Assembly: GCA_030604135.1 (NCBI GenBank)
Contig: JAUVWL010000009.1
Location: 1 to 64,000 of the forward strand
DNA: 64,000 bases
Direction: 5' to 3'
From: Burkholderiales bacterium
GTDB lineage: Bacteria > Pseudomonadota > Gammaproteobacteria > Burkholderiales > Burkholderiaceae_C
Translations under genes and position numbers: made by a program
Part shown: piece after piece, positions 47,039 through 56,750 of the stretch
Layout of the letters: every line of letters starts with the position of its first letter
How positions within the stretch are numbered: position 1 is the stretch's first letter
The notes under the pieces: generated by a model
Told to the model about the DNA's origin: nothing
Databases searched by the model: none
What the model saw: the letters and a program-made list of their open reading frames with translations, nothing else

Positions 47039-47935
47039 TCAGTCAAAGGCCCAGTCGGCCGTCACGGCCTGACCCACCCGCAGGATCAGGCCATCGCCCT
47101 CCAGCACGATGGCATTCATGCCGAAGGTCAAAGCCCCGCTCAGGCGCCGGTCCTGGCGGTAGGTCTGCAGGGCATCGCCCACGGCGGGAGAGGACACACC
47201 GGCATCCGGGTCGACGTTCGGAATGGGACAGCGCGCGCAGGGTTTCACGTTCTCCAGCACGGCCTGGCTGTTGCCGGTGTCGATGCGCCAGACGCCGATG
47301 CGGTCCTCATCGTGGGCGTCGACGCCACCGAGCACGATGTTCGGCCTGAAGCGCCGCTGATCCACCGCCGGCTGACCGGCGGCCTGCAGTCGTTCGTTGA
47401 GGCCATCGACCGAGGCACCGCTGGTCACCAGCACGCCGAAACCGTCGGCAAACTGGGTCAGCGACTCCCGCCCACCGGTCCACTGGGTGCTGCACAGGCG
47501 CCGGACCTCGGGGTCGAAGCGCACCAGTCGCAGGCGTTTCAGACCGGTCGGCGCATCGGCACCCAGGAAGTCGCTGAACCACTGGGCCGCGATGTCACCC
47601 ATGTCCCAGGCCTCGACCACGTCGTCCCACACCCGCACCTTGACGGGCCACTCGGCCGCCTCCAGCGACAGGTGCAGGGCCAGCATGCCAGGCGCGCGCA
47701 ACACCAGCTGGCCCAGCTTGAAGGCGGGCTGGATGAGCGCCATGCGAGGCAGCTCGCGCTGGGTCACGAACTCTCCCTCTTCGTCCACCACCATCCAGGC
47801 GCGGTCCCAGGCCAGGCCGGTGGGGGTGAGCTCGGCTTCGTTCAGGGACACGCCGGCGCAGGATTTGACCGGGTAAACCCAGAGCGCATCGATTCGGGCC
47901 ACAAACGGGCTGGACGTGGGAACAGTAGAAGACAT
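47039..47935 (-). CDS. MOSC-domain protein (YcbX-like)
   Basis: 298 aa from ATG 47935 (an ATG at 47971 would add 12 residues). The N-terminal MOSC beta-barrel domain (ARIDALWVYPVKSCAGVSLNEA) precedes the MOSC domain proper with RFRPNIVLGG and VKPCARCPIPNVDPDAG, the conserved Cys region. Such proteins use molybdenum cofactor; E. coli YcbX reduces N-hydroxylated compounds. Its position against the end of the cox operon suggests shared Mo-cofactor metabolism, but it is on the other strand and may be independent. Confidence 0.88.
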   Translation of the reverse strand: MSSTVPTSSPFVARIDALWVYPVKSCAGVSLNEAELTPTGLAWDRAWMVVDEEGEFVTQRELPRMALIQPAFKLGQLVLRAPGMLALHLSLEAAEWPVKVRVWDDVVEAWDMGDIAAQWFSDFLGADAPTGLKRLRLVRFDPEVRRLCSTQWTGGRESLTQFADGFGVLVTSGASVDGLNERLQAAGQPAVDQRRFRPNIVLGGVDAHDEDRIGVWRIDTGNSQAVLENVKPCARCPIPNVDPDAGVSSPAVGDALQTYRQDRRLSGALTFGMNAIVLEGDGLILRVGQAVTADWAFD

Positions 47936-47997
47936 GGTCACGGTGTCAATGTCGGCATCGGAACCTTTCATTGTGCCGTGAACCTAAAATGGCAACC

Positions 47998-49173
47998 ATG
48001 AGTGCATCCCCCTCCTCGGCCACCGGCCGCCGCCGGTATGACGTCACCATCCGCGGGAGTGGCATCGTGGGCCAGACCCTCGCCCTCATGCTCGCCCGTG
48101 ACCGCCTGCGTGTGGCCCTGGTCGACCCCAGGGGCGGCCACGGTGCACAAGAGCGTCCCGACGATGTCCGCGCCTACGCGCTCAACACCGCGTCCCGCGA
48201 ACTGCTGCAATCGCTGCGCTGTTGGCCAGAAGCTGAACCCGCCGGGACGGGCCCCTGTGTCGTCACGGCGGTCAAGGCCATGCAGGTGCATGGCGATGAT
48301 GGTGGCCAGCTGGGCTTCCAGACCGCAGCGCAAGCGAATGACGCCCTGACCTGGATCGTCGACGTGCCGGCGCTCGAACGGCGTCTGGCCGAGGCCATCG
48401 GTTTCCAGAGTGGCATCGACCGCCTGGCAGAAGCACCGGCCAGCGCACTGACCGTGGTCTGCGAAGGCAAGCGCAGCCAGACACGCCAGGCCCTGGGCAT
48501 CGAGTTCGACAGCCGACCTTACCCGCACCAGGCGCTGGCCGCGCGACTGCGTTGTGAACAGGCCCACGGTGGCGTGGCCAGGCAATGGTTTTGCGAAGGA
48601 CAGATTCTGGCCTTGTTGCCCCTTGAGGGTGAGCAGGGCCACGCGGTGGCGCTGGTGTGGTCACTGCCCACCGATCTGGCCCAGGCAACGCGTGGCCTGG
48701 ATGCCGATCGTTTTGTCGAGGCGGTGCAGGCACGCTGCCAGCAGGCGCTGGGGGCCATGACCCTGGAGGGGCCGGTTCAGGCCTGGCCACTGGAACTGGC
48801 GCGTGCCCGGCGCTGGCTTGCCCGCACCCCGCAGGGCGTGGCCGTGCTGGCTGGCGATGCGGCCCACGCCATGCACCCGCTGGCGGGTCAGGGCCTGAAC
48901 GTCGGCTTGGCCGATGTGGCCGAGCTGGCCCGTGTGTTGCACGAACGGGAATACTGGCGCGAGCTCGGCGACATGCGTCTGTTGCGCCGTTACGAGCGGG
49001 CCCGTCAGGCCGATGTGCATGCCATGGGCTGGCTGACCGACAGCCTGTTCAACCTGTTTGGGCATCATGACAGCCGGGTCCAGGCCCTGCGCAACTGGGG
49101 CATGACCCGGGTGGATCACCTCGGCCGCCTCAAGCACTGGCTGGCTCGCCAGGCCTCGGGTGTGCGTGCCTGA
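47998..49173 (+). CDS. UbiH/UbiF-family FAD-dependent monooxygenase
   Basis: 391 aa from ATG 47998 (ATG 47989 possible). The N-terminal dinucleotide fold VTIRGSGIVGQTLALMLARD, and the late FAD motif GVAVLAGDAAHAMHPLAGQGLNVGLADV, are those of ubiquinone-ring hydroxylases. Ubiquinone hydroxylation is the likely role; which ring position is not determinable here. It heads a run with dsbC and a DUF3429 gene. Confidence 0.88.
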   Translation: MSASPSSATGRRRYDVTIRGSGIVGQTLALMLARDRLRVALVDPRGGHGAQERPDDVRAYALNTASRELLQSLRCWPEAEPAGTGPCVVTAVKAMQVHGDDGGQLGFQTAAQANDALTWIVDVPALERRLAEAIGFQSGIDRLAEAPASALTVVCEGKRSQTRQALGIEFDSRPYPHQALAARLRCEQAHGGVARQWFCEGQILALLPLEGEQGHAVALVWSLPTDLAQATRGLDADRFVEAVQARCQQALGAMTLEGPVQAWPLELARARRWLARTPQGVAVLAGDAAHAMHPLAGQGLNVGLADVAELARVLHEREYWRELGDMRLLRRYERARQADVHAMGWLTDSLFNLFGHHDSRVQALRNWGMTRVDHLGRLKHWLARQASGVRA

Positions 49174-49225
49174 GCCTGAAGCAGCGCCACCGCTTCCCTT
49201 TGTTTTACGTCACCGGAATATCCCC

Positions 49226-49939
49226 ATGAAAGCCTTGCGAAACACCCTGTTGCTGCTTCTGTCTGCCTTCTGCATGGGTGCCATGGCACAGGAGGCTGCC
49301 ATCCGCAAGAACCTGGCCGAGCGCCTGCCCAACCTGCCGCCCATTGACGAAGTGAGCAAGACCCCCATCAATGGTCTGTTCGAGGTTCGGGTGAACCAGA
49401 CCGACATCTTCTACACCGATGCGCAGGGCAACTACCTGATCCAGGGTTCGCTGATCGACACCCGTGCCCGGGTCGACCTCACCGAACAACGCCTGCAGCA
49501 ACTGACCGCGGTCGCCTTCAAGGACCTGCCGCTGAAGGACGCGTTCACCATCGTGCGGGGCAACGGCAGTCGGCAGATGGCGGTCTTCAGCGACCCCAAC
49601 TGCGGCTTCTGCAAGCGCTTCGAGCGTGACCTTCTCAAGATCAACGACGTGACGGTGCACGTGTTCCTCTACCCCATCCTGGGTCCTGACTCCATCAACA
49701 AGTCGCGCCACATCTGGTGCGCCAAGGACAAGGACAAGGCCTACCTGGACTGGATGCTCAACAACGTGACCCCGACCGCAGCCAATTGCGATGCGGCGGC
49801 ACTGGATCGCAACGTGGCATTCGGACGGCAGCATCGCATCAACGGCACACCCGCCACTTTCTTCGTCGACGGCACACGCATACCCGGCGCTGTCGGTGTG
49901 GATCAGATCGCGCGCAAGCTGGCCGAAGCCAAGCCATGA
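49226..49939 (+). CDS. dsbC: Thiol:disulfide interchange protein DsbC
   Basis: 237 aa from ATG 49226; the signal peptide ends MGAMAQ (about residue 21), so periplasmic. A dimerisation domain (about 22-95) is followed by a thioredoxin fold with active site CGFC at 126-129 (the usual DsbC is CGYC), and a second Cys pair further on. The cis-Pro loop is GTPATFF. It isomerises wrong disulfides in exported proteins. It overlaps the next gene by 4 nt. Confidence 0.94.
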   Translation: MKALRNTLLLLLSAFCMGAMAQEAAIRKNLAERLPNLPPIDEVSKTPINGLFEVRVNQTDIFYTDAQGNYLIQGSLIDTRARVDLTEQRLQQLTAVAFKDLPLKDAFTIVRGNGSRQMAVFSDPNCGFCKRFERDLLKINDVTVHVFLYPILGPDSINKSRHIWCAKDKDKAYLDWMLNNVTPTAANCDAAALDRNVAFGRQHRINGTPATFFVDGTRIPGAVGVDQIARKLAEAKP

Positions 49940-50400
49940 CGCAGGCCCCACAGGACGCCCCGACCACAGACCACGCACTGGCCCGAACACTCGGCTACGC
50001 CGGTCTCATTCCCTTCGTTCTGCTGGCCGTGTTGTTGTGGCTGGTGGAGACCAACCTGGGTATCTGGTTGTCCATCGCCCTGGTCGGCTATGGCGCGCTG
50101 ATCCTGTCCTTTCTGGGCGGTATCCACTGGGGCCTGGCCTGGGTTCGCTCATCCCATGCACAAGACCCGTCCTTGCGCAAGCACCTGCTGTGGGGGGTGA
50201 TGCCCTCCCTGCTGGCCTGGCCGGGCCTGCTGATGCCGGCCCACGCCGGCCTGGCCTGGCTGGGTTTTTTGCTCGTCCTGTGTTATCTGGTCGACCGTGT
50301 GCTGTACCGTCAAGCCGGCGTGGCTGACTGGCTGAGCCTGCGTTTTCACCTGTCGGCTGTCGCAGCGCTGAGCTGCTTCATCGGCGCCGCCGCCATCTGA
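49936..50400 (+). CDS. DUF3429 membrane protein
   Basis: 154 aa with about five membrane segments. The segment ALILSFLGGIHWGLAW is typical of DUF3429, a family of small inner-membrane proteins of unknown function. Its start overlaps the dsbC stop (ATGA), so the two are coupled. Confidence 0.88.
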   Translation: MTQAPQDAPTTDHALARTLGYAGLIPFVLLAVLLWLVETNLGIWLSIALVGYGALILSFLGGIHWGLAWVRSSHAQDPSLRKHLLWGVMPSLLAWPGLLMPAHAGLAWLGFLLVLCYLVDRVLYRQAGVADWLSLRFHLSAVAALSCFIGAAAI

Positions 50401-50426
50401 AAAGTTCAGAAGCCATCGTCCACACC

Positions 50427-52265
50427 ATGACCACCGCACGCCCCCGCCGTTCCCGTCGCGCCAGCGCCGAATCACAGGCTGTTCGCTACCGCGTTTCGGT
50501 GCTCGACACGAACGCGCACCTGTTCGCCGTGAGCATGGAGCTGCCAAGACCCCTGTCGCGACAGGTGTTGAGCCTGCCGGTCTGGATTCCCGGCAGCTAC
50601 CTGGTGCGCGAGTTCTCGCAGCACCTGCAACACCTGTCCGCCTCGCAGGATGGGCGGGCAGTGGCCCTGACCCAGCTGGACAAACACCGCTGGCAAGTGC
50701 GCGCCGACCCCGAACAAGCGCTGGTGCTGCACTACGAGGTCTACGCCTTCGACGCGTCGGTCCGCACCGCCTTCCTCGACAGCACCCGCGGCTTTTTCAA
50801 CCCCACCAGCCTGTGCCTTCGGGCCGAGGGACACGAGTCGGCACCACACGACATCGAACTGGGCGCCGAGCGGCTGCCAACCGATTGGCAGGTGGCGACC
50901 GCGCTGACCCCGCTGCGCACCGACGACACCGGCTTCGGCGGCTACCGGGCCGCCGACTACGATGAACTCGCTGACAGCCCGTTCGAACTGGGTCCGTTCT
51001 GGAGCGCCGACTTCGAAGCCTGTGGCGTACCGCACCGCTTCGTGGTCAGCGGGGCGGGCGGCTGGTTTGACGGCGAGCGGCTGGTGGAAGACACGCGCCG
51101 CATCTGCGAAGAACAGATTCGTCTATGGCACGGCGATGGCCACCCCCCTTTCGACCGCTACCTGTTCATGCTGCACGCCAGCGGTGACGGATACGGCGGC
51201 CTGGAGCACCGGCAATCGACGGCCCTGATCTGCGCCCGCACCGACCTGCCCGCCCTGGTCACCGAATCGTCAACCACTGCCAACGGGGCAGCCGCGACAA
51301 ATGCCAGACCGAGCGAGGGATACACCACGCTCCTGGGTCTGATCAGCCACGAGTACTTCCACACCTGGAACGTCAAGCGCCTGCGCCCGGCCGAATTCCA
51401 TCGCTACGACTACGACCAGGAAAACTACACCGAGCTGCTTTGGTTCTTCGAAGGCTTCACCAGCTACTACGACGACCTGGTGCTGCGGCGGGCCGGCCTG
51501 ATCGACGACGCCAACTACCTGCGGCTGCTGACCAAGACCCTCAACCAGGTGCTGCAGACCCCGGGGCGCCATGTGCAAAGCGTGGCGCAGGCCAGCTACG
51601 ACGCCTGGGTGAAGTACTACCGCATGGGCGAGAACACCGCCAACGCCACCGTCAGCTACTACACCAAGGGCTCGCTGGTGGCTCTGTGCCTGGACCTGAG
51701 CTTGCGCGCCGAGGGGCACACCAACCTGGACGAGGTCATGCGGGCGCTGTGGCAACGCACCGGTGGAGGCCCGATGCGCGAGACCGATCTGGCCCAGGTG
51801 CTCAAACGCCTGGGTCGGCGCAGCTTCACCGACGAGCTGGCCCGCTGGGTGCACGGCACCGAAGACCTGCCGGTGCCGGAATTGCTGCAAAAGCACGGCA
51901 TCCAGATTCACCACGACCCGGCTCCCTTGGCCCAGTTGCTGGGACTGAGGGTGGACGAAACCCAGGGTCTGCTGGTCAAGCAGGTGTTGCGTGGCGGCGC
52001 TGGCGAAGCGGCTGGCCTGGCGGCCGGCGACGAATGGCTGGGCATTGAGCTGCCAGCCGCACGTCGGGGAGCATCACCCGAAGCCTGGCGTGTGCGCAAG
52101 CTCGATGAGGTCAGGCAGTTGCGCGGCCGTCGCCAGCGGGTTATCGCCCTGGTGTCTCGCGACCGGCGACTGCTGCGCTGTCCCATCGAGTGGCCAGCGC
52201 CCTCACAGACCCTGCGCTTGTCGGTGGGCGATGCCCCTCGGCTGACCGCCTGGCTGTCCGGGTGA
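50427..52265 (+). CDS. M61-family (glycyl aminopeptidase-like) metallopeptidase with PDZ domain
   Basis: 612 aa. The zinc motif HEYFHTWNVKRLRP (near residues 307-311) with the downstream Glu in ENYTELLWFFEGFTSYYDDL is the M61 signature. A PDZ-like domain follows near the C-terminus (LGLRVDETQGLLVKQVLRGGAGEAAGLAAGDEWL). No signal peptide is seen, so it is probably cytoplasmic. It likely trims peptides with N-terminal Gly or Ala. Confidence 0.92.
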   Translation: MTTARPRRSRRASAESQAVRYRVSVLDTNAHLFAVSMELPRPLSRQVLSLPVWIPGSYLVREFSQHLQHLSASQDGRAVALTQLDKHRWQVRADPEQALVLHYEVYAFDASVRTAFLDSTRGFFNPTSLCLRAEGHESAPHDIELGAERLPTDWQVATALTPLRTDDTGFGGYRAADYDELADSPFELGPFWSADFEACGVPHRFVVSGAGGWFDGERLVEDTRRICEEQIRLWHGDGHPPFDRYLFMLHASGDGYGGLEHRQSTALICARTDLPALVTESSTTANGAAATNARPSEGYTTLLGLISHEYFHTWNVKRLRPAEFHRYDYDQENYTELLWFFEGFTSYYDDLVLRRAGLIDDANYLRLLTKTLNQVLQTPGRHVQSVAQASYDAWVKYYRMGENTANATVSYYTKGSLVALCLDLSLRAEGHTNLDEVMRALWQRTGGGPMRETDLAQVLKRLGRRSFTDELARWVHGTEDLPVPELLQKHGIQIHHDPAPLAQLLGLRVDETQGLLVKQVLRGGAGEAAGLAAGDEWLGIELPAARRGASPEAWRVRKLDEVRQLRGRRQRVIALVSRDRRLLRCPIEWPAPSQTLRLSVGDAPRLTAWLSG

Positions 52266-52330
52266 ATCCGGGCCGGGTCGACGCCATGGGCCGCTCTTTG
52301 ATGGGGGAGCCACCGCACGCGGGTCCTTCT

Positions 52331-52348
52331 TTGTCCTGGACATAAGCA
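52331..52348 (+). promoter_or_regulatory. Shared element, third copy, upstream of the Aer-like gene
   Basis: TTGTCCTGGACATAAGCA matches the lipocalin element (62546-62529) at 16 of 18 and the coxM element at 15 of 18. The gap of 182 bp before the receptor gene contains it and nothing else recognisable apart from an AT-richer stretch; it lies about 100 nt before the ATG. This copy is less certain than the other two because its distance differs. Confidence 0.4.
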
Positions 52349-52447
52349 GAATCGAGAAAAAACCCACACAAACATAGTGGTTCTGTTCGAGACAAATCGC
52401 CATCGGTCGATGCATGGGTTCTCTGTGTCACACACGAGGACCTCCCC

Positions 52448-53986
52448 ATGCGCATCAACCAGCCCGTCACCCAGCGGGAACATGCCTTCCCGGCCGACGC
52501 CACCCTGCTGTCGACCACCGATGTCCACAGCCACGTCACCTACGCCAACGAGTCGTTCCTGAACGTCAGTGGTTTCACCGCCGAAGAGCTGATTGGCCAG
52601 CCACACAACGTGGTGCGTCACCCGGACATGCCGCGCGAGGCCTTTGCCGACATGTGGGCCACCCTCAAGTCCGGGCAGTCCTGGACCGCCCTGGTGAAGA
52701 ACCGGCGCAAGGACGGCGACCACTACTGGGTGCGGGCCAACGCCACCCCGGTGATGCGGGACGGTCAAACCGTGGGCTACATGTCGGTGCGCACCCGGCC
52801 AGAAGCGGAGGAAGTTCGGCAGATCGAGCCGGTCTACAAACGCTTTGTGGAAGGACGGGCGTGCGCCTGGACCTTCGACCGGGGCCTGATTGTGCGCAAG
52901 GGCTGGCTGCGCTGGACCTCGTGGCTGGGTACCGGTTCCTTGCGCAGCCGCCTGTATCTGCCCCTCGGCGGCCTCCTGCTGGCCGTCACCACGTTGCTGC
53001 TCTTGAACCACGAGTTGGCCGCCTGGCTGGCACCGCTGTTGCTGACAGCCGGACTGGGTGCCTATGCCTTCTGGCTTGAGCATCAGGTCGTGCACCCCAT
53101 CAAACAGGTGTTGCGGCAGGCCCAGGCGGTGGCAGCCGGCCAGCCGGGCACCAACCGGCAGCTGAACCGGGTCGACGAGGTCGGCATGCTGCTGCGCTCG
53201 GTCAACCAGTCGGGCCTGAACCTGCGCGCCCTCCTCGACGACGTGTCGGCACAGATTGGCGGTCTGAGCACCTCCAGCCAGGAAATTGCCCAGGGCACCT
53301 CCGACCTGAGCAGCCGCACCGAACAGGCCGCCTCCAGCCTGCAGCAGACCGCGGCCTCGATGGAAGAGATGAACGCCACCGTCAAGAGCACCAGCCTGAC
53401 GGCCCAGGAAGCGGCCAGCATGGCGGACCGGGCCCGCCAGGCCGCCAGCGAGGGGGGCCAGATCGTGGGCGAGGTGGTCAGCAACATGGGCGAGATCAAC
53501 AACAGCTCGCGCCGCATCGCCGACATCACCTCGGTCATCGACGGCATTGCCTTCCAGACCAACATCCTCGCGCTCAACGCTGCGGTGGAGGCGGCCCGGG
53601 CCGGTGAACAGGGCCGCGGCTTCGCCGTGGTGGCGGGCGAGGTGCGCAACCTGGCCCAGCGCAGCGCACAGGCCGCCCGCGAGATCGGCCAGCTGATCCA
53701 GGACAGCGTGGAACGGGTCGAGGCGGGCTATGCCATGGCCTCGAAAGCCGGCACCGCCATGGAATCGATCCAGAAGGAAACCATGGCCGTCTCGCAGATG
53801 ATCCACGACATCAGCCGCTCGGCACAGGAGCAGACCACCGGCATCGGTCAAGTCAACGCCGCGGTCAGCCAGCTGGACCAAGTCACGCAGCAGAACGCGG
53901 CACTGGTCGAACAGTCCACGGCAGCGGCCGAGTCGCTGCGCCAGCGCACCGACCGGCTGGGTGAAGCGGTATCGGTCTACCGCTGA
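52448..53986 (+). CDS. Aer-like PAS-domain methyl-accepting chemotaxis receptor
   Basis: 512 aa. The N-terminal PAS domain (about 15-125) has [25 protein letters not shown] and [17 protein letters not shown], as in Aer energy/oxygen-taxis receptors that bind FAD. There are two closely spaced membrane segments (about 165-205), a HAMP-like region and a cytoplasmic signalling domain with [24 protein letters not shown] hairpin tip. It signals redox or oxygen to the flagellar kinase CheA. FAD binding is inferred from the family. Confidence 0.92.
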   Translation: MRINQPVTQREHAFPADATLLSTTDVHSHVTYANESFLNVSGFTAEELIGQPHNVVRHPDMPREAFADMWATLKSGQSWTALVKNRRKDGDHYWVRANATPVMRDGQTVGYMSVRTRPEAEEVRQIEPVYKRFVEGRACAWTFDRGLIVRKGWLRWTSWLGTGSLRSRLYLPLGGLLLAVTTLLLLNHELAAWLAPLLLTAGLGAYAFWLEHQVVHPIKQVLRQAQAVAAGQPGTNRQLNRVDEVGMLLRSVNQSGLNLRALLDDVSAQIGGLSTSSQEIAQGTSDLSSRTEQAASSLQQTAASMEEMNATVKSTSLTAQEAASMADRARQAASEGGQIVGEVVSNMGEINNSSRRIADITSVIDGIAFQTNILALNAAVEAARAGEQGRGFAVVAGEVRNLAQRSAQAAREIGQLIQDSVERVEAGYAMASKAGTAMESIQKETMAVSQMIHDISRSAQEQTTGIGQVNAAVSQLDQVTQQNAALVEQSTAAAESLRQRTDRLGEAVSVYR

Positions 53987-54027
53987 ACCTCAGCTGCAGG
54001 GAGAATGCTTCGGGGCGGCGGCGGGCC

Positions 54028-55323
54028 TCAGCGCTTGCGCAGGTCCACCACCCGCTTGGCCTTGCCCTGGCTGCGCTCGACGCCGCCTTCAGCCCGCAGC
54101 TCCACCTCGACACTGCTGCCCACATAGACCTTGACCTCGTGGCGCAACAGTTCGGCCGCCGCGCGGGCCTCGATGCTGTCGGGTGACAGGCCAGGCCGGG
54201 TCTCGATGGCCACCGTCAGGTTGTCCATCGGGCCTTCGCGGGTCAGGATGCACTGGTAGTGTGCGGTCAGTTCCGGGCGCTTGAGGATGAGCTCCTCGAT
54301 CTGCGTCGGAAACACGTTGACGCCGCGCACGATCATCATGTCGTCGCTGCGGCCGGTGATCTTTTCCATGCGGCGCATGGTGCGCGCGGTACCGGGCAGC
54401 AGACGGGTGAGGTCGCGGGTGCGGTAGCGGATGATGGGCAGCGCTTCCTTGGTCAGGCTGGTGAACACCAGCTCGCCCAGCTCGCCATCGGCCACCGGCT
54501 CGCCGGTCTCGGGGTTGATGATCTCAGGGTAGAAGTGGTCTTCCCAGATGGTCGGGCCGTCCTTGGTCTCGACACACTCGTTGGCCACACCGGGCCCCAT
54601 GACCTCGGACAGGCCGTAGATGTCGACCGCATCGATGTCCATGCGGGCCTCGATGGCCACGCGCATGTCGTTGGTCCAGGGCTCGGCGCCGAAGATGCCG
54701 ATGCGGACGCTGCTCTCGCGCGGGTCGATGCCCTGCCGCTCGAACTCGTCGGCGATGGCCAGCATGTAGCTGGGCGTGACCATGATGATGTCGGGCCGGA
54801 AGTCCTGCATCAGCTGCACCTGGCGCTCGGTCTGGCCGCCGCCGAAGGGCACCACCGTCAGTCCCAGCTTCTCGGCGCCGTAGTGGGCGCCCAGGCCGCC
54901 GGTGAACAGGCCGTAGCCATAGCTCACGTGCACCATGTCGCCTGGTTGGGCGCCGCTGGCGCGGATGCTGCGCGCCACCACCGTGGCCCAGGTGTCGATG
55001 TCCTTGAGGGTGTAACCCACCACGGTCGGTTTGCCGGTGGTGCCGCTGCTGGCGTGGATGCGCGCGCACTTGTCCCGCGGCACGGCGAACATGCCGAAGG
55101 GGTAGCTGTCGCGCAGGTCCTTCTTGGTGGTGAACGGGAACTTGGCCAGGTCGCTCAGACTTCTGCAGTCATCCGGGTGCACGCCGGCTTCGTCGAACTT
55201 GCGGCGGTAGACGGGCGAGTTCTGGTAGGCGTGGCGCAGCGTGGCCTGCAAGCGCTTGAGCTGCAGGGCGCGCAGTTCGTCGATGCTGGCCTTTTCGATG
55301 GGTTCGAGCGGAAAGTGGTTCAT
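54028..55323 (-). CDS. paaK: Phenylacetate-CoA ligase
   Basis: 431 aa, an adenylate-forming enzyme that activates phenylacetate to phenylacetyl-CoA. The AMP-binding motif IHASSGTTGKPTVVGYT and the later YRTRDLTRL and SDDMMIVRGVNVFPTQIEELIL segments are typical of PaaK. It is third in paaG-paaI-paaK, each overlapping the next by 4 nt. The ring epoxidase genes paaABCDE are not in the window. Confidence 0.95.
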   Translation of the reverse strand: MNHFPLEPIEKASIDELRALQLKRLQATLRHAYQNSPVYRRKFDEAGVHPDDCRSLSDLAKFPFTTKKDLRDSYPFGMFAVPRDKCARIHASSGTTGKPTVVGYTLKDIDTWATVVARSIRASGAQPGDMVHVSYGYGLFTGGLGAHYGAEKLGLTVVPFGGGQTERQVQLMQDFRPDIIMVTPSYMLAIADEFERQGIDPRESSVRIGIFGAEPWTNDMRVAIEARMDIDAVDIYGLSEVMGPGVANECVETKDGPTIWEDHFYPEIINPETGEPVADGELGELVFTSLTKEALPIIRYRTRDLTRLLPGTARTMRRMEKITGRSDDMMIVRGVNVFPTQIEELILKRPELTAHYQCILTREGPMDNLTVAIETRPGLSPDSIEARAAAELLRHEVKVYVGSSVEVELRAEGGVERSQGKAKRVVDLRKR

Positions 55324-55766
55324 GCGCCCTCCTCTTCAGGAAAGATCTGTCCCGGAATGATGGCGCTCTTGCCGCGGAACATGGCCACCACCTCGCCCTT
55401 CTGGTTGCTGACCTTCATGTCGTAGATGCCGTGACGGCCCTGCAGCACCTGCTCCTGGCCCTCGCAGGTCAGCACGTCGCCTTCGTGGCCCGGCTTGAGA
55501 AACTCGATGCTGCAGCCGGCCGCAACGGCATTGCGGTTGTAGCTGTTGCAGGCATAGGCGAAGGTGGTGTCCGCCAGCGTGAAGATGAAGCCGCCGTGGC
55601 AGATCTGGTGGCCGTTGAGGTGCAGGGCTTTGACCGCCATGCGCAGCACGGCGCGTCCCGGCGCCACGCTCACGATCTCGATGCCCATGGTCTCGCGGGC
55701 GGCCACGTCGGCCGCAAACATGGCCTCGCCGACCCGGGTTGCGCGTTGTTCAGGGGTCATATTCAC
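55320..55766 (-). CDS. paaI: Phenylacetate-pathway thioesterase PaaI
   Basis: 148 aa hotdog-fold thioesterase with NGHQICHGGFIFTLADTTFAYACNS, containing the catalytic Asp of the 4HBT/PaaI branch. It is thought to hydrolyse dead-end epoxide CoA intermediates and free CoA. Starts and stops overlap paaG and paaK by 4 nt each. Confidence 0.94.
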   Translation of the reverse strand: MNMTPEQRATRVGEAMFAADVAARETMGIEIVSVAPGRAVLRMAVKALHLNGHQICHGGFIFTLADTTFAYACNSYNRNAVAAGCSIEFLKPGHEGDVLTCEGQEQVLQGRHGIYDMKVSNQKGEVVAMFRGKSAIIPGQIFPEEEGA

Positions 55767-56569
55767 TCCCCCTTGAACTGCGCCGGGCGCTTCTGGCGAA
55801 AAGCCATTACGCCTTCGATGTAGTCGTGCGTGCGACCCAGGGCAGACTGGGTGTCTCGCTCGGCATCGAGCTGTTCGTTCAGCGTGCGGGTGGACGCATC
55901 GCGCAGCAGCGCACGCGTGGACACCAAGGCCTTGGTAGGCATCACGGCCAGCTTCTCGGCCATGGCCAGCGCAGCCGACAACGGGTCGTCGGCCACGTCC
56001 CAGATCATGCCCCAGTCCTTCGCCTGGGCGGCCGGCAGCTTGTCGCCGGTCATGGCCAGCGCCATGGCGCGCGCCAGGCCCAGGCGTTCGACCAGGAACC
56101 AGCTGCCACCGGCGTCCGGAATCAGCCCGATCTTGCTGAAGGCCTGGATGAAGCTGGCGCCAGGCGCGGCAATCGCGATGTCGCAGGTCATGGCCAGCGA
56201 GGCACCCGCCCCGGCGGCCACGCCATTGACGGCGGCGATCACCGGAAAGCGCAGCGACTGGATGCGGCGTGCGGTGGGGTTGAAGGCCTGGTCGATGACC
56301 GGACCTGGGTCGGCACGTTGGACCAGGTCGGCGCCGGGCTCGAAATCGAACTCGGCCAGGTCGGCACCGGCGCAGAAACCGCGGCCGGCACCGGTGATGA
56401 CCAGGGCCCGGACCACCGGGTTGGCCTCGGCCCGATCCAGCGCGGCCCAGAGGTCGCGGTGCATCTGCCGCGTGAAACTGTTGAGCGCCTCGGGGCGGTT
56501 CAGGGTGACCAGGGCAACGGCGCCACGCTCTTCATAGAGCACAGTGGCGCCCGCGGTGGGGGCGTTCAT
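55763..56569 (-). CDS. paaG: Ring-1,2-epoxyphenylacetyl-CoA isomerase
   Basis: 268 aa from ATG 56569, with GAGGAG upstream; the longer frame to 56629 enters the promoter. Crotonase fold with oxyanion GVAAGAGASLAM and the Asp in KIGLIPDAGGSWFL, where hydratases have Glu; this Asp is typical of PaaG. It converts the ring epoxide to the oxepin. It is first in the paaG-I-K operon and divergent from the hydratase gene. Confidence 0.92.
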   Translation of the reverse strand: MNAPTAGATVLYEERGAVALVTLNRPEALNSFTRQMHRDLWAALDRAEANPVVRALVITGAGRGFCAGADLAEFDFEPGADLVQRADPGPVIDQAFNPTARRIQSLRFPVIAAVNGVAAGAGASLAMTCDIAIAAPGASFIQAFSKIGLIPDAGGSWFLVERLGLARAMALAMTGDKLPAAQAKDWGMIWDVADDPLSAALAMAEKLAVMPTKALVSTRALLRDASTRTLNEQLDAERDTQSALGRTHDYIEGVMAFRQKRPAQFKGE

Positions 56570-56635
56570 GGGCAAATGTCTCCTCGGGCCATCGGAATGT
56601 GGCGCCTGTGTTCGGCGGATGGTCGTCAATTTACC

Positions 56636-56661
56636 ATTAACCGACCGATGGGTCGGTTAAT
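56636..56661. promoter_or_regulatory. TetR-type operator, probable PaaR site
   Basis: ATTAACCGACC-GATG-GGTCGGTTAAT is a perfect 26-bp palindrome (11-bp arms, 4-nt spacer) 67 bp upstream of the paaG ATG in the divergent promoter region. Length and core (ACCGACC/GGTCGGT) match the operators reported for the TetR-family PaaR of betaproteobacteria, which is released by phenylacetyl-CoA. No paaR gene is in the window. Confidence 0.75.
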
Positions 56662-56710
56662 GTTTTCCCTCGGTGCCTGCGATGGGCGGGCCGCACCACA
56701 GCGGCTATAG

Positions 56711-56726
56711 TTGACGTGTACGTCAA
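56711..56726. promoter_or_regulatory. Second palindrome TTGACG-N4-CGTCAA before the hydratase gene
   Basis: TTGACG-TGTA-CGTCAA lies 25 bp upstream of the enoyl-CoA hydratase ATG. It resembles the MerR-family LiuR/fatty-acid type operators (recalled consensus ACGTNNACGT core flanked by TT/AA), so the hydratase may answer to acyl-CoA degradation control separate from PaaR. The assignment is from memory of the consensus and needs a motif scan. Confidence 0.5.
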
Positions 56727-56750
56727 TTCTTCCCCACCCCAGGACACACC

